Shown piece after piece: positions 25,661 through 36,900 of a stretch of DNA of 64,000 bases. The stretch spans positions 1-64,000 of the forward strand of contig NZ_WWVR01000009.1 in NCBI RefSeq assembly GCF_009883055.1, given 5' to 3'. Position 1 is the stretch's first letter. Every line of letters starts with the position of its first letter. The position numbers were made by a program, and so were the translations under genes. Source of the stretch: Blautia sp. BIOML-A1 (GTDB lineage Bacteria; Bacillota; Clostridia; Lachnospirales; Lachnospiraceae). The notes under the pieces were generated by a model, which saw nothing but the letters and a program-made list of their open reading frames with translations, did not search any database and was not told the origin of the DNA.

Positions 25661-27190
25661 ATGCAATTAAAACCTGAAGAAATATCCAAAGTCATCCGAA
25701 GCCAGATAAAATATTATGAGAATGCGATACAGCAGAATGAAACAGGTACGATCCTTATGGTTGGCGACGGAATCGCACGTGCCAGCGGACTCGTAAACTG
25801 TATGGCAGGTGAGCTGCTGGAATTTGAGGATGGAAATTTCGGTATGGCACAGAACCTGGAAGAAAACAGTGTTTCTATTGTAATATTTGGCTCCGATGAG
25901 AATATCGGTGAAGGCCAGACCGTAAAGCGTACAGGCAAGGTTGTGTCTGTGCCGGTCGGCGAGGCTATGATCGGACGAGTAGTGAATGCACTTGGTCAGC
26001 CTATTGATGGTGCAGGCCCGATCGATACAAAAGAATTTCGACCGGTAGAGAGCAAAGCCCCTGGAATCTGTGAGAGACGATCTGTATATCAGCCTCTTCA
26101 GACAGGTATCAAGGCGATCGACTCTATGATCCCGATCGGACGCGGCCAGCGTGAGCTGATCATCGGTGACCGTCAGACAGGAAAGACAACCATTGCAACA
26201 GATACGATCATCAACCAGAAGGGTAAGGATGTAATCTGTATATATGTTGCAATCGGACAGAAAAGATCTACAGTAGCATCTCTGGTAGAGAATCTTACCA
26301 GAAACGGTGCTATGGACTATACGATCGTAGTGGCTGCGACAGCTTCTGAGTCCAGCCCGCTGCAGTACATTGCACCGTATTCAGGCTGTGCAATGGGTGA
26401 ATACTTTATGAACCAGGGAAAAGATGTATTGATCATTTATGATGATCTGAGTAAGCATGCGGTTGCGTACCGTGCACTTTCCCTTCTGATCCGTCGTCCG
26501 CCTGGACGTGAGGCATATCCTGGAGATGTTTTTTATCTGCATTCCAGACTGCTTGAGCGCGCAGCGAAGCTTGACGACGAGCATGGCGGCGGTTCTTTGA
26601 CAGCGCTGCCGATCATCGAAACACAGGCAGGTGATGTATCTGCCTATATTCCGACAAACGTAATTTCTATTACAGACGGACAGATCTTCCTGGAAACAGA
26701 GCTTTTCCACTCCGGTATCATGCCGGCGGTAAACCCTGGTATTTCTGTATCACGAGTTGGTGGAGATGCGCAGATCAAGGCTATGAAGAAGGTTGCCGGA
26801 ACTCTGAAGCTGATCTATTCTCAGTATCGTGAACTGCAGAGCTTTGCCCAGTTCGGTTCCGATCTGGATGCGGATACCAAGGCTCGTCTGGAACAGGGTG
26901 CACGTATCGTAGAAGTTCTGAAACAGAGCCAGAATGCACCGGTTCCGGTAGAGAAGCAGGTAGCGATCCTTTATGCGGTAACCAAGGGCATCCTCAAAAA
27001 AGTCAACGTTGAAGACGTAAGTGAATATGAATCAGGACTGTACACCTATCTTGATGCAGATGCAGCTGGTCTGGAAGTGATGCAGCTTATCAGCTCTACA
27101 GGCAAACTGGAGCCGGAAACAGAAGAAAAACTGCGTCATGTACTGGAAGCGTATACAGAGAATTTCCTGAATACAAGACCTGACAAATAA
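25661..27190 (+). CDS. atpA: ATP synthase subunit alpha
   Basis: A 509-residue F1 subunit with the P-loop GDRQTGKT, the alpha-type signature [14 protein letters not shown] and the [11 protein letters not shown] segment. It binds a non-catalytic nucleotide. Length is normal and AAAGGATGG precedes the ATG. Confidence 0.97.
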   Translation: MQLKPEEISKVIRSQIKYYENAIQQNETGTILMVGDGIARASGLVNCMAGELLEFEDGNFGMAQNLEENSVSIVIFGSDENIGEGQTVKRTGKVVSVPVGEAMIGRVVNALGQPIDGAGPIDTKEFRPVESKAPGICERRSVYQPLQTGIKAIDSMIPIGRGQRELIIGDRQTGKTTIATDTIINQKGKDVICIYVAIGQKRSTVASLVENLTRNGAMDYTIVVAATASESSPLQYIAPYSGCAMGEYFMNQGKDVLIIYDDLSKHAVAYRALSLLIRRPPGREAYPGDVFYLHSRLLERAAKLDDEHGGGSLTALPIIETQAGDVSAYIPTNVISITDGQIFLETELFHSGIMPAVNPGISVSRVGGDAQIKAMKKVAGTLKLIYSQYRELQSFAQFGSDLDADTKARLEQGARIVEVLKQSQNAPVPVEKQVAILYAVTKGILKKVNVEDVSEYESGLYTYLDADAAGLEVMQLISSTGKLEPETEEKLRHVLEAYTENFLNTRPDK

Positions 27191-27213
27191 TGTGATTAGG
27201 AGGGTATAATCAT

Positions 27214-28071
27214 ATGGCTGGAAATATGAAAGCGGTAAAGCTGCGTATCAAAAGCGTACAAAGTACGATGCAGATTACCAAGGCCATGGAGCTTGTTGCA
27301 TCCTCCAAACTGCGTAAGGCAAAGGAACGTGCAGAAACCTGTCGTCCGTACTTTACAGAACTGCATGATACACTGAAGGACATTGCAAGAGAAAACACGG
27401 ATTTTTCCTCCGTATATGCCAGAGAGTCATCGAATCCCCGTTGCTGTTATGTGGTGATCGCCGGTGACAGAGGTCTGGCGGGAGGATATAATGCCAATCT
27501 TTTTAAATGTCTGGAGGCGGCAGCTGAAGGTAAGGACTATGTGGTTCTGCCGATTGGAAAGAAGGCAGTAGAATATTTCAGACAGAGAGGTGTGGAATGC
27601 CTGACAGACCGTTTTGCGGAGATCGCAGGTATTTCGGTGGCGGACTGTTTTGAAATAGCGAATCTGCTTTGTGAAGAATTCCGCAAGGGAACATTTGGGC
27701 ATGTCGAATTATGTTATACCGTTTTTGCATCGATGCTTTCTCAGCAGCCGGATGTATTTTCCATACTTCCGATGACAGATATCAGAGAAGAAAGCGGCGG
27801 CAGAGTAGATACGAAAAATCTGATCCTCTATGAGCCGAATGCAGAGGTTGTGTTTGACGCTATTGTTCCGGAATATCTGGCGGGACTTGTTTACGGTGGT
27901 GTATGTGAGAGTACAGCAAGTGAACTTGCGGCCAGACGTATGGCTATGGATGCTGCGACAAGTAATGCAGAAGAGATGATCGATAAATTGAATCTGTATT
28001 ACAACAGAGCACGACAGGCCAGCATCACGCAGGAGATCACGGAGATTGTTGCAGGTGCGGAAGGGCTTTAA
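27214..28071 (+). CDS. atpG: ATP synthase subunit gamma
   Basis: The 285-residue central stalk. It begins AVKLRIKSVQSTMQITKAMELVASSKLRKA, has VIAGDRGLAGGYN in the middle and ends with the conserved RRMAMDAATSNAEEMIDKLNLYYNRARQASITQEITEI stretch (given here as the family ending). AGGAGGG precedes the ATG. Confidence 0.96.
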   Translation: MAGNMKAVKLRIKSVQSTMQITKAMELVASSKLRKAKERAETCRPYFTELHDTLKDIARENTDFSSVYARESSNPRCCYVVIAGDRGLAGGYNANLFKCLEAAAEGKDYVVLPIGKKAVEYFRQRGVECLTDRFAEIAGISVADCFEIANLLCEEFRKGTFGHVELCYTVFASMLSQQPDVFSILPMTDIREESGGRVDTKNLILYEPNAEVVFDAIVPEYLAGLVYGGVCESTASELAARRMAMDAATSNAEEMIDKLNLYYNRARQASITQEITEIVAGAEGL

Positions 28072-28100
28072 AGGGGCTTAATTTAGCATAGGAGACTTAA

Positions 28101-29498
<1,398 letters not shown>

Positions 29499-29510
29499 AG
29501 GAGGTGGCTT

Positions 29511-29912
29511 ATGAGTACCTTCCCTTTACGGATCGGAACACCGGACGGACTGCTTTTTGAAGGCAATGTGGAGCGGGTGGTCTGCAGAAGCATCGGCGGA
29601 GATATCGCCATTCTTGCAAGACACTGCAACTTCTGTACCGCTCTTGGCATGGGTGAAGCCAGTGTAGTTATGGAGGACGGGATCAGACGGACTGCAGCCT
29701 GCATCGGTGGGATGCTTTCTGTGATGAACGGGACCTGTCGTCTTCTTGCAACCACCTGGGAGTGGAAAGAAGATATCAATGAAGAACGTGCACAGGCAGC
29801 CAGAAAACGGGCCGAGGAGATGATTGCCAAGGGCGGTCTCACCGACCAGGAATACAAGATGGCATCTGCCAAGCTTCAGAGAGCACTGGTGCGTCTGAGT
29901 GTAAAAGAGTAA
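29511..29912 (+). CDS. atpC: ATP synthase subunit epsilon
   Basis: A 133-residue epsilon chain: beta-sandwich N-terminal half (FPLRIGTPDGLLFEGNVERVVCRSIGGDIAILARH) and a C-terminal helical pair. It lies 12 bp after atpD with AAAGGAGGTGG as ribosome site. Last gene of the operon before the terminator. Confidence 0.93.
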   Translation: MSTFPLRIGTPDGLLFEGNVERVVCRSIGGDIAILARHCNFCTALGMGEASVVMEDGIRRTAACIGGMLSVMNGTCRLLATTWEWKEDINEERAQAARKRAEEMIAKGGLTDQEYKMASAKLQRALVRLSVKE

Positions 29913-29918
29913 TTACAG

Positions 29919-29952
29919 GGAGCGATGTTGATAGGAGCATCGCTCCTTTTTT
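29919..29952 (+). terminator. Rho-independent terminator of the ATP synthase operon
   Basis: GGAGCGATG / GCATCGCTCC stem followed by TTTTTT. Confidence 0.92.
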
Positions 29953-30063
29953 AAATCTACAGTGCAAAAGATGTATTTACGGATTCGACATAAAGTGCTA
30001 TGATGTGTTTCACTATCATACTGCAGGTTCACTTTGGCCGCAGGAAAGAAGGGGTGGGATTTT

Positions 30064-31623
30064 ATGAAATCTACTACGGTAGAAGGCAGGGCAAAGACGA
30101 AGAATGGAGTCACCAGGCTTGTTTTTTCGGTGATATGTATCCTGCTGGAAGTAATCTTTATTATTTTAATGTTTACAAAACTCAACAGATATGCAGAGGC
30201 AGTCAATCTTCTCACGAGAGTTGTGGGCGTGATCGTTATTTTGAATATGTATGCATCACCGGTTACCTCGACGATCAAAGTTCCCTGGATCCTTCTGATC
30301 CTCATGTTCCCGATCATGGGACTTGGACTGTATCTTCTGGTCGGTCTGAACGGTGGTACCGAAAAGATGAGGAGACGTTATCAGAAAATCGACGAACAGC
30401 TTTTGCCGCTGCTCCCGGAGAACAGAAAGATTCAGGAAAAACTTCAGCAGAAAATTCCAAAAGCCGGAAATATTTCTTCCTATATCCACAGAAATGCTGC
30501 GTATCCGGTGTATCAGAATACAGATGTGACCTATTTTGATGAGGCGGCAAAGGGACTGGAAGCACAGCTTCAGGATCTGGCAAAAGCAGAGCAGTTTATC
30601 TTTATGGAATACCATGCAATTGAGGATGCCGAGGCCTGGCACCGGATTCAGCAGGTGCTGGAAGACCGGGTAAAGGCCGGCGTGGAGGTAAGGGTATTCT
30701 ATGACGATATGGGCTCGATTGGCTTTATCAATACAGACTTTACAAAAAAGATGGAAGCAGTCGGAATCCGCTGTCGTGTGTTTAACCCGTTTATGCCAGG
30801 TCTGAATCTGTTTCTGAACAACCGTGACCACCGAAAGATCACCGTGATCGACGGCAAAGTCGGATTTACAGGCGGATATAACCTTGCAAATGAGTATTTC
30901 AATCTGACACACCCTTACGGACAGTGGAAGGATACGGGTATCCGTCTGGAGGGTGATGCGGTACGTTCCCTGACAGTGATCTTTCTTGAGATGTGGAATG
31001 CAGTCAGTGACAAAGATGAAAATGATACGGATTTTGAACAATTTCTTCCGAAATATCCATATGAAGCACAGCAGACTGGATTTATACAGCCATATGCCGA
31101 CAGTCCTCTGGACAACGAACAGGTGGGAGAGGAAGTTTACATCAGCATGGTGAATAAGGCGGAAAAATACTGCTGGTTCATGACACCGTACCTGATCATT
31201 ACGGATGAAATGACACATGCGCTGACACTTGCAGCCAAGCGTGGCGTAGACGTCAGGATCATTACTCCGGGTATTCCGGACAAAAAACAGATCTACAATA
31301 TAACACGATCCTTCTATCACGGACTGGTCAAGGACGGAGTCCGTATTTATGAATGGACACCGGGATTCTGTCACGCCAAGATGAGCGTTGCAGATGACTG
31401 TATGGCGACCTGCGGAACCATCAATCTGGATTATCGAAGCCTGTATCACCACTTTGAAAACGGATGCTTTATGACAGACTGTGATGCGGTTCTGGATATC
31501 CGGAATGACCTGGAGGCGACGATGAAAGAGTGTCGTGAGGTCACTGAGAAATACCGCGTGGGACGCAGTGCATATCTGCGCCTGGGACAGCTGTTCATGC
31601 GGTTGTTTGCGGGATTGTTATAA
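30064..31623 (+). CDS. cls: Cardiolipin synthase
   Basis: A 519-residue membrane phospholipase-D-family enzyme that joins two phosphatidylglycerol molecules into cardiolipin. Two N-terminal hydrophobic helices (residues about 17-40 and 55-85) are followed by two HKD motifs: HRKITVIDGKVGFTGGYN and HAKMSVADDCMATCGTINLD. ATG 30064 follows AAGGGGTGGG; an in-frame TTG 30 bp upstream is not preceded by one. It is monocistronic between the atp terminator and the Nif-like cluster. Confidence 0.92.
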   Translation: MKSTTVEGRAKTKNGVTRLVFSVICILLEVIFIILMFTKLNRYAEAVNLLTRVVGVIVILNMYASPVTSTIKVPWILLILMFPIMGLGLYLLVGLNGGTEKMRRRYQKIDEQLLPLLPENRKIQEKLQQKIPKAGNISSYIHRNAAYPVYQNTDVTYFDEAAKGLEAQLQDLAKAEQFIFMEYHAIEDAEAWHRIQQVLEDRVKAGVEVRVFYDDMGSIGFINTDFTKKMEAVGIRCRVFNPFMPGLNLFLNNRDHRKITVIDGKVGFTGGYNLANEYFNLTHPYGQWKDTGIRLEGDAVRSLTVIFLEMWNAVSDKDENDTDFEQFLPKYPYEAQQTGFIQPYADSPLDNEQVGEEVYISMVNKAEKYCWFMTPYLIITDEMTHALTLAAKRGVDVRIITPGIPDKKQIYNITRSFYHGLVKDGVRIYEWTPGFCHAKMSVADDCMATCGTINLDYRSLYHHFENGCFMTDCDAVLDIRNDLEATMKECREVTEKYRVGRSAYLRLGQLFMRLFAGLL

Positions 31624-31692
31624 AAGATAATACACACAATTCGAGCGGCCAATATTCAGAGGCTGTTTTGACATATGGGGAGGAGTTTACAA

Positions 31693-32454
31693 ATGTTGAA
31701 AGTAGCAATCTATGGAAAGGGCGGTATCGGAAAATCAACGGTGACTTCCAACCTGGCAGCGGCTTTTGCGTCCATGGGCAAGAAGGTTATCCAGATCGGC
31801 TGTGACCCGAAGGCAGATTCCACGATCAACCTGCTTGGCGGAGAACCGCTTCGCCCGGTAATGAATTATATGCGGGAAGAAGATGAGGAACCGGAGACAC
31901 TGGAGGACATTTCCAGAGAGGGATTCGGCGGTGTTCTCTGTATTGAAACCGGAGGTCCCACACCCGGACTTGGCTGTGCCGGAAGAGGGATCATAGCAAC
32001 CTTTCAGTTGCTAGAGGACCTGCGGTTATTTGAAACATATAAGCCGGATGTCGTACTCTACGATGTGCTGGGAGATGTGGTCTGCGGTGGATTTGCGGCC
32101 CCGATCCGTGAGGGGTATGCGGAAAAAGTCCTCATCGTGACCTCAGGAGAAAAGATGGCCCTGTATGCGGCAAACAACATTTCCAGCGCGGTGCGGAACT
32201 TTGAAGACAGAAGCTATGCAAGGATTTTCGGTATCGTACTGAATCACCGGAATGTAGAAAATGAAACAGAAAAAGTACAGGCATTTGCAAAGGAGGCCGG
32301 CATCCCGATCGTAGGGGAGATACCGAGAAGCGATGAGATCATCCGCTGGGAAGATCAGGGCAAAACAGTGATCGAGGGAGATTCAGAGTCCGAGATCAGC
32401 AGGAGATTTTTTGACCTGGCAGAAATGCTTTTGAAAGCTGAGGAAGAAGAATGA
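31693..32454 (+). CDS. NifH-like reductase ATPase, module 1
   Basis: A 253-residue homologue of nitrogenase Fe protein (NifH/BchL/CfbC superfamily). The P-loop is GKGGIGKS (8-15), and both Cys residues that bind the intersubunit [4Fe-4S] cluster are present: Cys95 in [12 protein letters not shown] and Cys131 in [11 protein letters not shown]. It should be a homodimer that passes electrons, driven by ATP, to a component-1 partner. GGGGAGG precedes the ATG. It overlaps the next gene by 4 bp (ATGA), which encodes a NifD-like protein, so the two are an obvious pair. It is not a nitrogen-fixing NifH by context: no nifB, nifE, nifN or nifV is nearby. Confidence 0.9.
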   Translation: MLKVAIYGKGGIGKSTVTSNLAAAFASMGKKVIQIGCDPKADSTINLLGGEPLRPVMNYMREEDEEPETLEDISREGFGGVLCIETGGPTPGLGCAGRGIIATFQLLEDLRLFETYKPDVVLYDVLGDVVCGGFAAPIREGYAEKVLIVTSGEKMALYAANNISSAVRNFEDRSYARIFGIVLNHRNVENETEKVQAFAKEAGIPIVGEIPRSDEIIRWEDQGKTVIEGDSESEISRRFFDLAEMLLKAEEEE

Positions 32455-33734
32455 GCAGAGCCTATTATTGTACCGTAAAAGAACTGAATGAGCGTGGAAA
32501 AGACAATATCCCGGATCAGTTTAAATCCAATATGCATCTGATCTACAGCTCTCCGGCAACCCTTGCCTTCAACTCTCCGGGAGCAGAAGGATTTGGTGTG
32601 AAGAGAGCCGGACTTGCCGTTCCGGATTCGATCATGCTGATCGTGGCACCGGGATGCTGCGGGCGAAATACATCACTGATCAGTTCCATGCGTGAATATG
32701 ACAACCGTTTCTTTTATCTGATGATGGATGAGACAGATATTGTGACAGGACGTCATCTCAAAAAGATCCCCAAAGCAGTGGTGGAAATCTGCGAAGGTCT
32801 TGAGAAGAAGCCCTCCGTTGTGATGATCTGTATCACCTGTGTGGATGCACTTCTCGGTACAGATATGGAACGTGTCTGCCGCAAGGCGGAGGAAAAAGTA
32901 GGACTTCCGGTGCGTCCGTGCTATATGTATGCACTGACCAGAGAGGGAAGAAAACCGCCGATGGTGCATGTAAGACAGTCTTTATATTCCCTTCTTGAAC
33001 CGGCAAAAAAGAAAGGAAATGTGGTCAATCTCCTGGGATTTTTTTCGCCGCTTGTGGACGACTGTGAGCTGTATGAACTGCTTCATGGCGCGGGGATTAA
33101 GACAATCCATGAGATATCCAGATGCAGAGATTTTGAAGAATACAAGACCATGTCGGAGGCGAATTTTAACCTGGTGCTTCACCAGGAATCACGCTTCGCA
33201 GCAGAGGATTTTAATGACAGATTAAACATTCCGTTCATTGAACTTCGGCGGCTGTATCAGACAGATAAGATACAGAATCAGTATCAGGCACTGGCGTCAG
33301 TACTTGGAGTGAAGTTTGATACAGAGGAATATCGAAGGACAGCCGAGCAGGCGGTAGAAGATTTCCGTAAAGTATGTCCGGATGCATCCTTTGCCGTCGG
33401 AGAATGTATGAACGGAGATCCGTTTGAATTGGCGCTGGCACTTCTGAAGTATGGATTTAAGGTTCCGGAGATCTATGGAACGATCACGGTGGAGAACTTT
33501 GTTTATATGAAACAGCTGGCACTTTTGAGTCCTGATACGAGAGTATTTTCCAATATGGAACCGACCATGATCTACTACGATCCGGCACAGAGTGGAGTGA
33601 ATATCACAATAGGAAAGGATGCCCTTTATTATCATCAGGACTGTCCGGGGCTGATGTGGAACCAGGATGAACAGCCTTATGGATTTGCGGGAGTGAGACG
33701 GCTGTTTGAGGCTCTTAAGGGGTGCGTTGAATAA
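32451..33734 (+). CDS. Nitrogenase component 1-like protein (NifD-like), module 1
   Basis: A 427-residue member of the oxidoreductase/nitrogenase component 1 family. Visible marks are PGCCGRN (Cys69/70, where NifD has a P-cluster Cys), DETDIVTG (the conserved acid...V/I-x-G block) and [12 protein letters not shown] (Cys127/130, matching the third P-cluster Cys region). No FeMo-cofactor Cys/His pair can be assigned. It is translationally coupled to the NifH-like gene upstream. Its most likely role is the electron-accepting and cofactor- or substrate-binding half of a heteromer with the NifK-like protein encoded at 35832. The substrate is unknown. Confidence 0.82.
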   Translation: MSRAYYCTVKELNERGKDNIPDQFKSNMHLIYSSPATLAFNSPGAEGFGVKRAGLAVPDSIMLIVAPGCCGRNTSLISSMREYDNRFFYLMMDETDIVTGRHLKKIPKAVVEICEGLEKKPSVVMICITCVDALLGTDMERVCRKAEEKVGLPVRPCYMYALTREGRKPPMVHVRQSLYSLLEPAKKKGNVVNLLGFFSPLVDDCELYELLHGAGIKTIHEISRCRDFEEYKTMSEANFNLVLHQESRFAAEDFNDRLNIPFIELRRLYQTDKIQNQYQALASVLGVKFDTEEYRRTAEQAVEDFRKVCPDASFAVGECMNGDPFELALALLKYGFKVPEIYGTITVENFVYMKQLALLSPDTRVFSNMEPTMIYYDPAQSGVNITIGKDALYYHQDCPGLMWNQDEQPYGFAGVRRLFEALKGCVE

Positions 33735-33966
33735 CCGTGAGTTGCATTCTTGCTACTCATAACCTCCCTAATCTCCTTGATATGATTATTTTATCAGAAT
33801 CAGTTCCATTTCTCCAGTTGGAAGTTTTAAAATTGTTTCTTTTGAGATACTTTGTTGAGTTTCGATTTACTTAATGATATTATCTTCTTAAGAGGGAACA
33901 ATAATGCAAAACACTATAGCTATGATCGCGGTAAATAGTTATGTCATAAAAAATCAGGAGGTAATG
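33735..33966 (+). promoter_or_regulatory. Spacer with probable promoter before hydrogenase gene
   Basis: TTGAGT (33855-33860), a 17-nt spacer and TATTAT (33878-33883) form a good sigma-70 promoter about 85 nt before the hydrogenase start. The stretch is markedly T-rich compared with its neighbours, and no terminator hairpin is obvious after the NifD-like gene. The hydrogenase gene may thus be read both from its own promoter and by read-through. Confidence 0.55.
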
Positions 33967-35484
33967 ATGAGAGGACTGTATTCATCCAAAACAGAAATCA
34001 GACACAAAATTTTTACAGAGATTGCCAGAATGGCATATGAGGGCAACAATCCGAAGATGATCGAGGAACTTCCATATAAGATCATTCCGGGAGAGGTAGC
34101 TTCTTACCGTGACAGTATTTTTCTGGAAAGAGCAGTAGTAGGCGAGAGACTTCGCGTGGCAATGGGAATGTCATTAAGACCAGTCACAGAGCATGCACCA
34201 CTTTCCAAAGGCGTAGAGGCGAGTGTGATCGAAGAGAAATATTATGAGCCGCCGCTTATCAATGTGATCAAATTTGCATGTAATGCCTGTGCGGAAAAGA
34301 AGGTAATGGTCACAGAAGGATGCCAGGGCTGTCTGGAACATCCATGTGTTGAGGTCTGTCCGAAGAAAGCCGTGCACATGGAAAATGGACATTCTCATAT
34401 TGATGAGTCCCTGTGCATCAAGTGTGGGAAATGTGTAGAAGCCTGTCCATATAATGCGATCATCAAGCAGGAACGTCCGTGTACAAAAGCCTGTGGAATG
34501 AATGCCATCGGTTCTGATGAGTATGGAAGAGCCGAGATCGACCAGGACAAATGTGTATCCTGCGGACAGTGTCTCGTAAGCTGTCCATTCAGTGCGATCG
34601 TTGATAAGGGACAGATATTCCAGACGATCATGGCACTCAAGAGTGAGTCTCCGGTTTATGCAATCCTTGCACCGGCAATCGCAGGTCAGTTTGAGGGTCT
34701 GGAAAACACAAAGATCCGTGGTGCTTTTCAGGCACTTGGATTTACAGATGTCAGAGAAGTAGCGATCGGAGCGGATCTCTGTACGATCGAGGAGGCCAAG
34801 GATTTCCTGAAAGAGGTTCCGGAGGAGCTTCCGTTTATGGCAACATCCTGCTGTCCTTCCTGGTCTATGATGGCGAAGAAGCTTTTCCCGGAGCAGGCGA
34901 AGTGCATCTCCATGGCACTGACTCCGATGGTTCTGACTGCGAGACTGATCAAGCAGAAAGAGCCTGACTGCAAGATTGTTTTTGTGGGACCGTGTGCTGC
35001 CAAGAAGCTGGAGGCAAGCCGAAAGACAATCCGCAGTTATGTGGATTTTGTGCTGACCTTTGAGGAGGTTGCGGGAATGTTTGATGCGAAAGGCGTAGAC
35101 TGGAAGGACATTCCAGAAGGAGAACCGCTTTTCCGTGCAAGTGCGGATGGTCGTGGATTTGCAGTAAGCGGTGGTGTGGCACAGGCAGTTGTTCATGCTG
35201 TAAAGAGAATTGATCCTGACCGTGAAGTGAAGGTTGTGAATGCAGAGGGACTTCAGAACTGCAAAAAAATGCTCCAGATGGCCAAGCTTGGCAAGTACAA
35301 TGGCTATCTTCTGGAAGGAATGGCCTGCCCGGGCGGCTGTGTAGCTGGAGCCGGTACGATTCAGACCATCAAAAAAGCTTCTGCAGCTCTGGATAAGATG
35401 AAAAAAGAAGCGGCATTTGAGGAAGCATCCGATTCAAAATATCAGTCCCGACTGGAAAGTCTGGAGAAGCTGGATCTGGAGTAG
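33967..35484 (+). CDS. [FeFe] hydrogenase, group B-like
   Basis: A 505-residue monomeric [FeFe] hydrogenase. An N-terminal region of about 100 residues is followed by Cys-rich Fe-S parts: CQGCLEHPCVEVCP (119-132), CIKCGKCVEACP (150-161) and CVSCGQCLVSCP (196-207), with an extra CTKAC between. H-cluster motifs are L1 TSCCPSW (293-299), L2 GPCAAKKLE (341-349) and L3 EGMACPGGCVAGAG (450-463). The L2 GPC and L3 ending G-A-G depart from the group A forms (MPC, GGG) and point to group B. It should interconvert H2 and protons with ferredoxin as partner. ATG 33967 lies just after AGGAGGT. HydE, HydF and HydG needed for its H-cluster are not in the window. It sits inside the Nif-like/Hyp cluster. Confidence 0.87.
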   Translation: MRGLYSSKTEIRHKIFTEIARMAYEGNNPKMIEELPYKIIPGEVASYRDSIFLERAVVGERLRVAMGMSLRPVTEHAPLSKGVEASVIEEKYYEPPLINVIKFACNACAEKKVMVTEGCQGCLEHPCVEVCPKKAVHMENGHSHIDESLCIKCGKCVEACPYNAIIKQERPCTKACGMNAIGSDEYGRAEIDQDKCVSCGQCLVSCPFSAIVDKGQIFQTIMALKSESPVYAILAPAIAGQFEGLENTKIRGAFQALGFTDVREVAIGADLCTIEEAKDFLKEVPEELPFMATSCCPSWSMMAKKLFPEQAKCISMALTPMVLTARLIKQKEPDCKIVFVGPCAAKKLEASRKTIRSYVDFVLTFEEVAGMFDAKGVDWKDIPEGEPLFRASADGRGFAVSGGVAQAVVHAVKRIDPDREVKVVNAEGLQNCKKMLQMAKLGKYNGYLLEGMACPGGCVAGAGTIQTIKKASAALDKMKKEAAFEEASDSKYQSRLESLEKLDLE

Positions 35485-35831
35485 GGGTGTTTTTTATGGC
35501 TGTTAGCGTTGACTGACTGCTTCATTGTGGAGTAAAATAGACATATCAGCAGACAGGATGAATTTTTCTACCTGAATGCGAATTCACAGATACGTTCAAA
35601 TTTTATAAATACTAAAGAACAGACTCTGATGGCGAGGAAAGATAAATGTACAGGACCGGACAGGTCATTGCAGCTCCAAGCAGGAATAGTTGTTATCATG
35701 ATTATTAGAGGACTTCTCTACCCTGACGGTGGAGGAGTCTTTTTGCTTTATAGCGTATTATAAACTTCTGGGAAGAGTAAAGATTGTTCTGCGGGGACTT
35801 GTTCGAAATGATTTAAATTGGGGGAAATACA
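35485..35831 (+). other. Long leader or spacer before second Nif-like gene
   Basis: No gene is seen in this 347-bp stretch. A hairpin at about 35706-35742 (GACTTCTC...GGAGGAGTC, then TTTTTG) looks like a terminator or attenuator. The unpaired loop contains CCCTGACGG. It may end the hydrogenase transcript or regulate the genes downstream; I do not recognise a known riboswitch. TTGGGGGAAATACA precedes the next ATG. Confidence 0.45.
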
Positions 35832-36875
35832 ATGAGAGGACTTCGTAAATATCTGACACCGTTTGCACCGGATCAGTCAGGTGCAGTATCAGTGCTTTTT
35901 GAATTGGGAGGCATTGTGGTGATCTGTGATGCTGGAGGATGCACCGGTAATGTCTGCGGCTTTGATGAGCCGCGGTGGTTTGAACAGAAAAGTGCTATTT
36001 TCAGTGCAGGACTTCGGGATATGGATGCCATTCTGGGCAGAGATGACCGTCTGGTTGCGAAGCTTGAAGATGCCGCGCAGAAAGTAGATGCGACGTTTGC
36101 AGCAGTGATCGGGACACCGGTTCCGGCAGTGATCGCAACCGATTATCTTGCACTTAAACGCATGACAGAAAGGAAGATAAACATTCCGGTTCTTACTGTA
36201 GATACAGATGGAATGGAGCTTTATGACAAAGGTGAGGAGAAGGCTTTTCTGGAGCTTTTTAAGACCTTTGCGGTACGAAAATATCCCGTGGATGAGAAGA
36301 GGGTTGGGATTCTCGGAATGACACCGCAGGATGTAAGTGATCTTGCGGCAGCAGATAAAATACGTGACCTGTTCCGTCAGAAACAGGATATGCAGGCAGT
36401 CTGTTATTGTATGGGGGACGGTCTTGAAGAAGTAAAAAAAGCCTCCTCAGTGAGCAAAAATATCGTTGTCTCTCCGGCCGCGATCGCGACGGCACAATAT
36501 CTGGAAAAAATATTCGGAACGCCGTATGAGATCGCTTATCCGCTGGTGGAGGAACTGCTTCCGGAGATGGATTATACAAATAAAAAAATCCTGGTCGTAC
36601 ATCAGCAGGTGATCGCAGATTCTGTCTGCAGGGAGCTGCAGAACAGAGGGGCAGAAAGTGTTCAGACAGCAGGCTGGTTCATGATGAAAAAGGAACTTCT
36701 CAAGGCGGGGGATATAGCACTTCGAGATGAGGATGACTATATAGAACTGGTGCGAAGCGGAGATTTTGATATTATTTTTGCAGATGAATGTATGAAGCAG
36801 ATGACAGCGGATTTTGATGGAATGTTTGTGAATATGAGACATTTTGCAGTTTCCGGAAAACTGATCGGAAGGTAA
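35832..36875 (+). CDS. Nitrogenase component 1-like protein (NifK-like), module 1
   Basis: A 347-residue component-1-family protein, shorter than usual NifK. The N terminus aligns residue for residue with the protein at 44631: D14, SG at 16-17, ELGG at 24-27, D33, GC at 36-37, DE at 45-46, RW at 48-49. Cys37 is shared by both, while Cys32 and Cys42 are found only here. A second Rossmann-like half begins at about residue 160 (RVGILGMTPQDV). It probably pairs with the NifD-like protein of 32451. hypF follows after 25 bp in the same direction, so it is co-transcribed with the Hyp genes, which is the strongest link between the Nif-like and Hyp functions. Confidence 0.75.
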   Translation: MRGLRKYLTPFAPDQSGAVSVLFELGGIVVICDAGGCTGNVCGFDEPRWFEQKSAIFSAGLRDMDAILGRDDRLVAKLEDAAQKVDATFAAVIGTPVPAVIATDYLALKRMTERKINIPVLTVDTDGMELYDKGEEKAFLELFKTFAVRKYPVDEKRVGILGMTPQDVSDLAAADKIRDLFRQKQDMQAVCYCMGDGLEEVKKASSVSKNIVVSPAAIATAQYLEKIFGTPYEIAYPLVEELLPEMDYTNKKILVVHQQVIADSVCRELQNRGAESVQTAGWFMMKKELLKAGDIALRDEDDYIELVRSGDFDIIFADECMKQMTADFDGMFVNMRHFAVSGKLIGR

Positions 36876-36900
36876 AAATATATCAGGTGGGAGTGAGCAT

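Noticed and set aside
30256..31452. 398-codon open frame antisense to the cardiolipin synthase gene
   Set aside because: It is the shadow of a well-supported gene; its composition (His-, Cys- and Phe-rich) is that of a reverse-strand artefact and no ribosome site precedes it.
34174..35196. 340-codon open frame antisense to the [FeFe] hydrogenase
   Set aside because: It mirrors the codon pattern of the real gene and shows no recognisable domain.
35700..35745. Known riboswitch (Moco, TPP, THF or manganese class) before the NifK-like gene
   Set aside because: Only a short CCCTGACGG loop is suggestive; the required conserved cores of these classes are not present.
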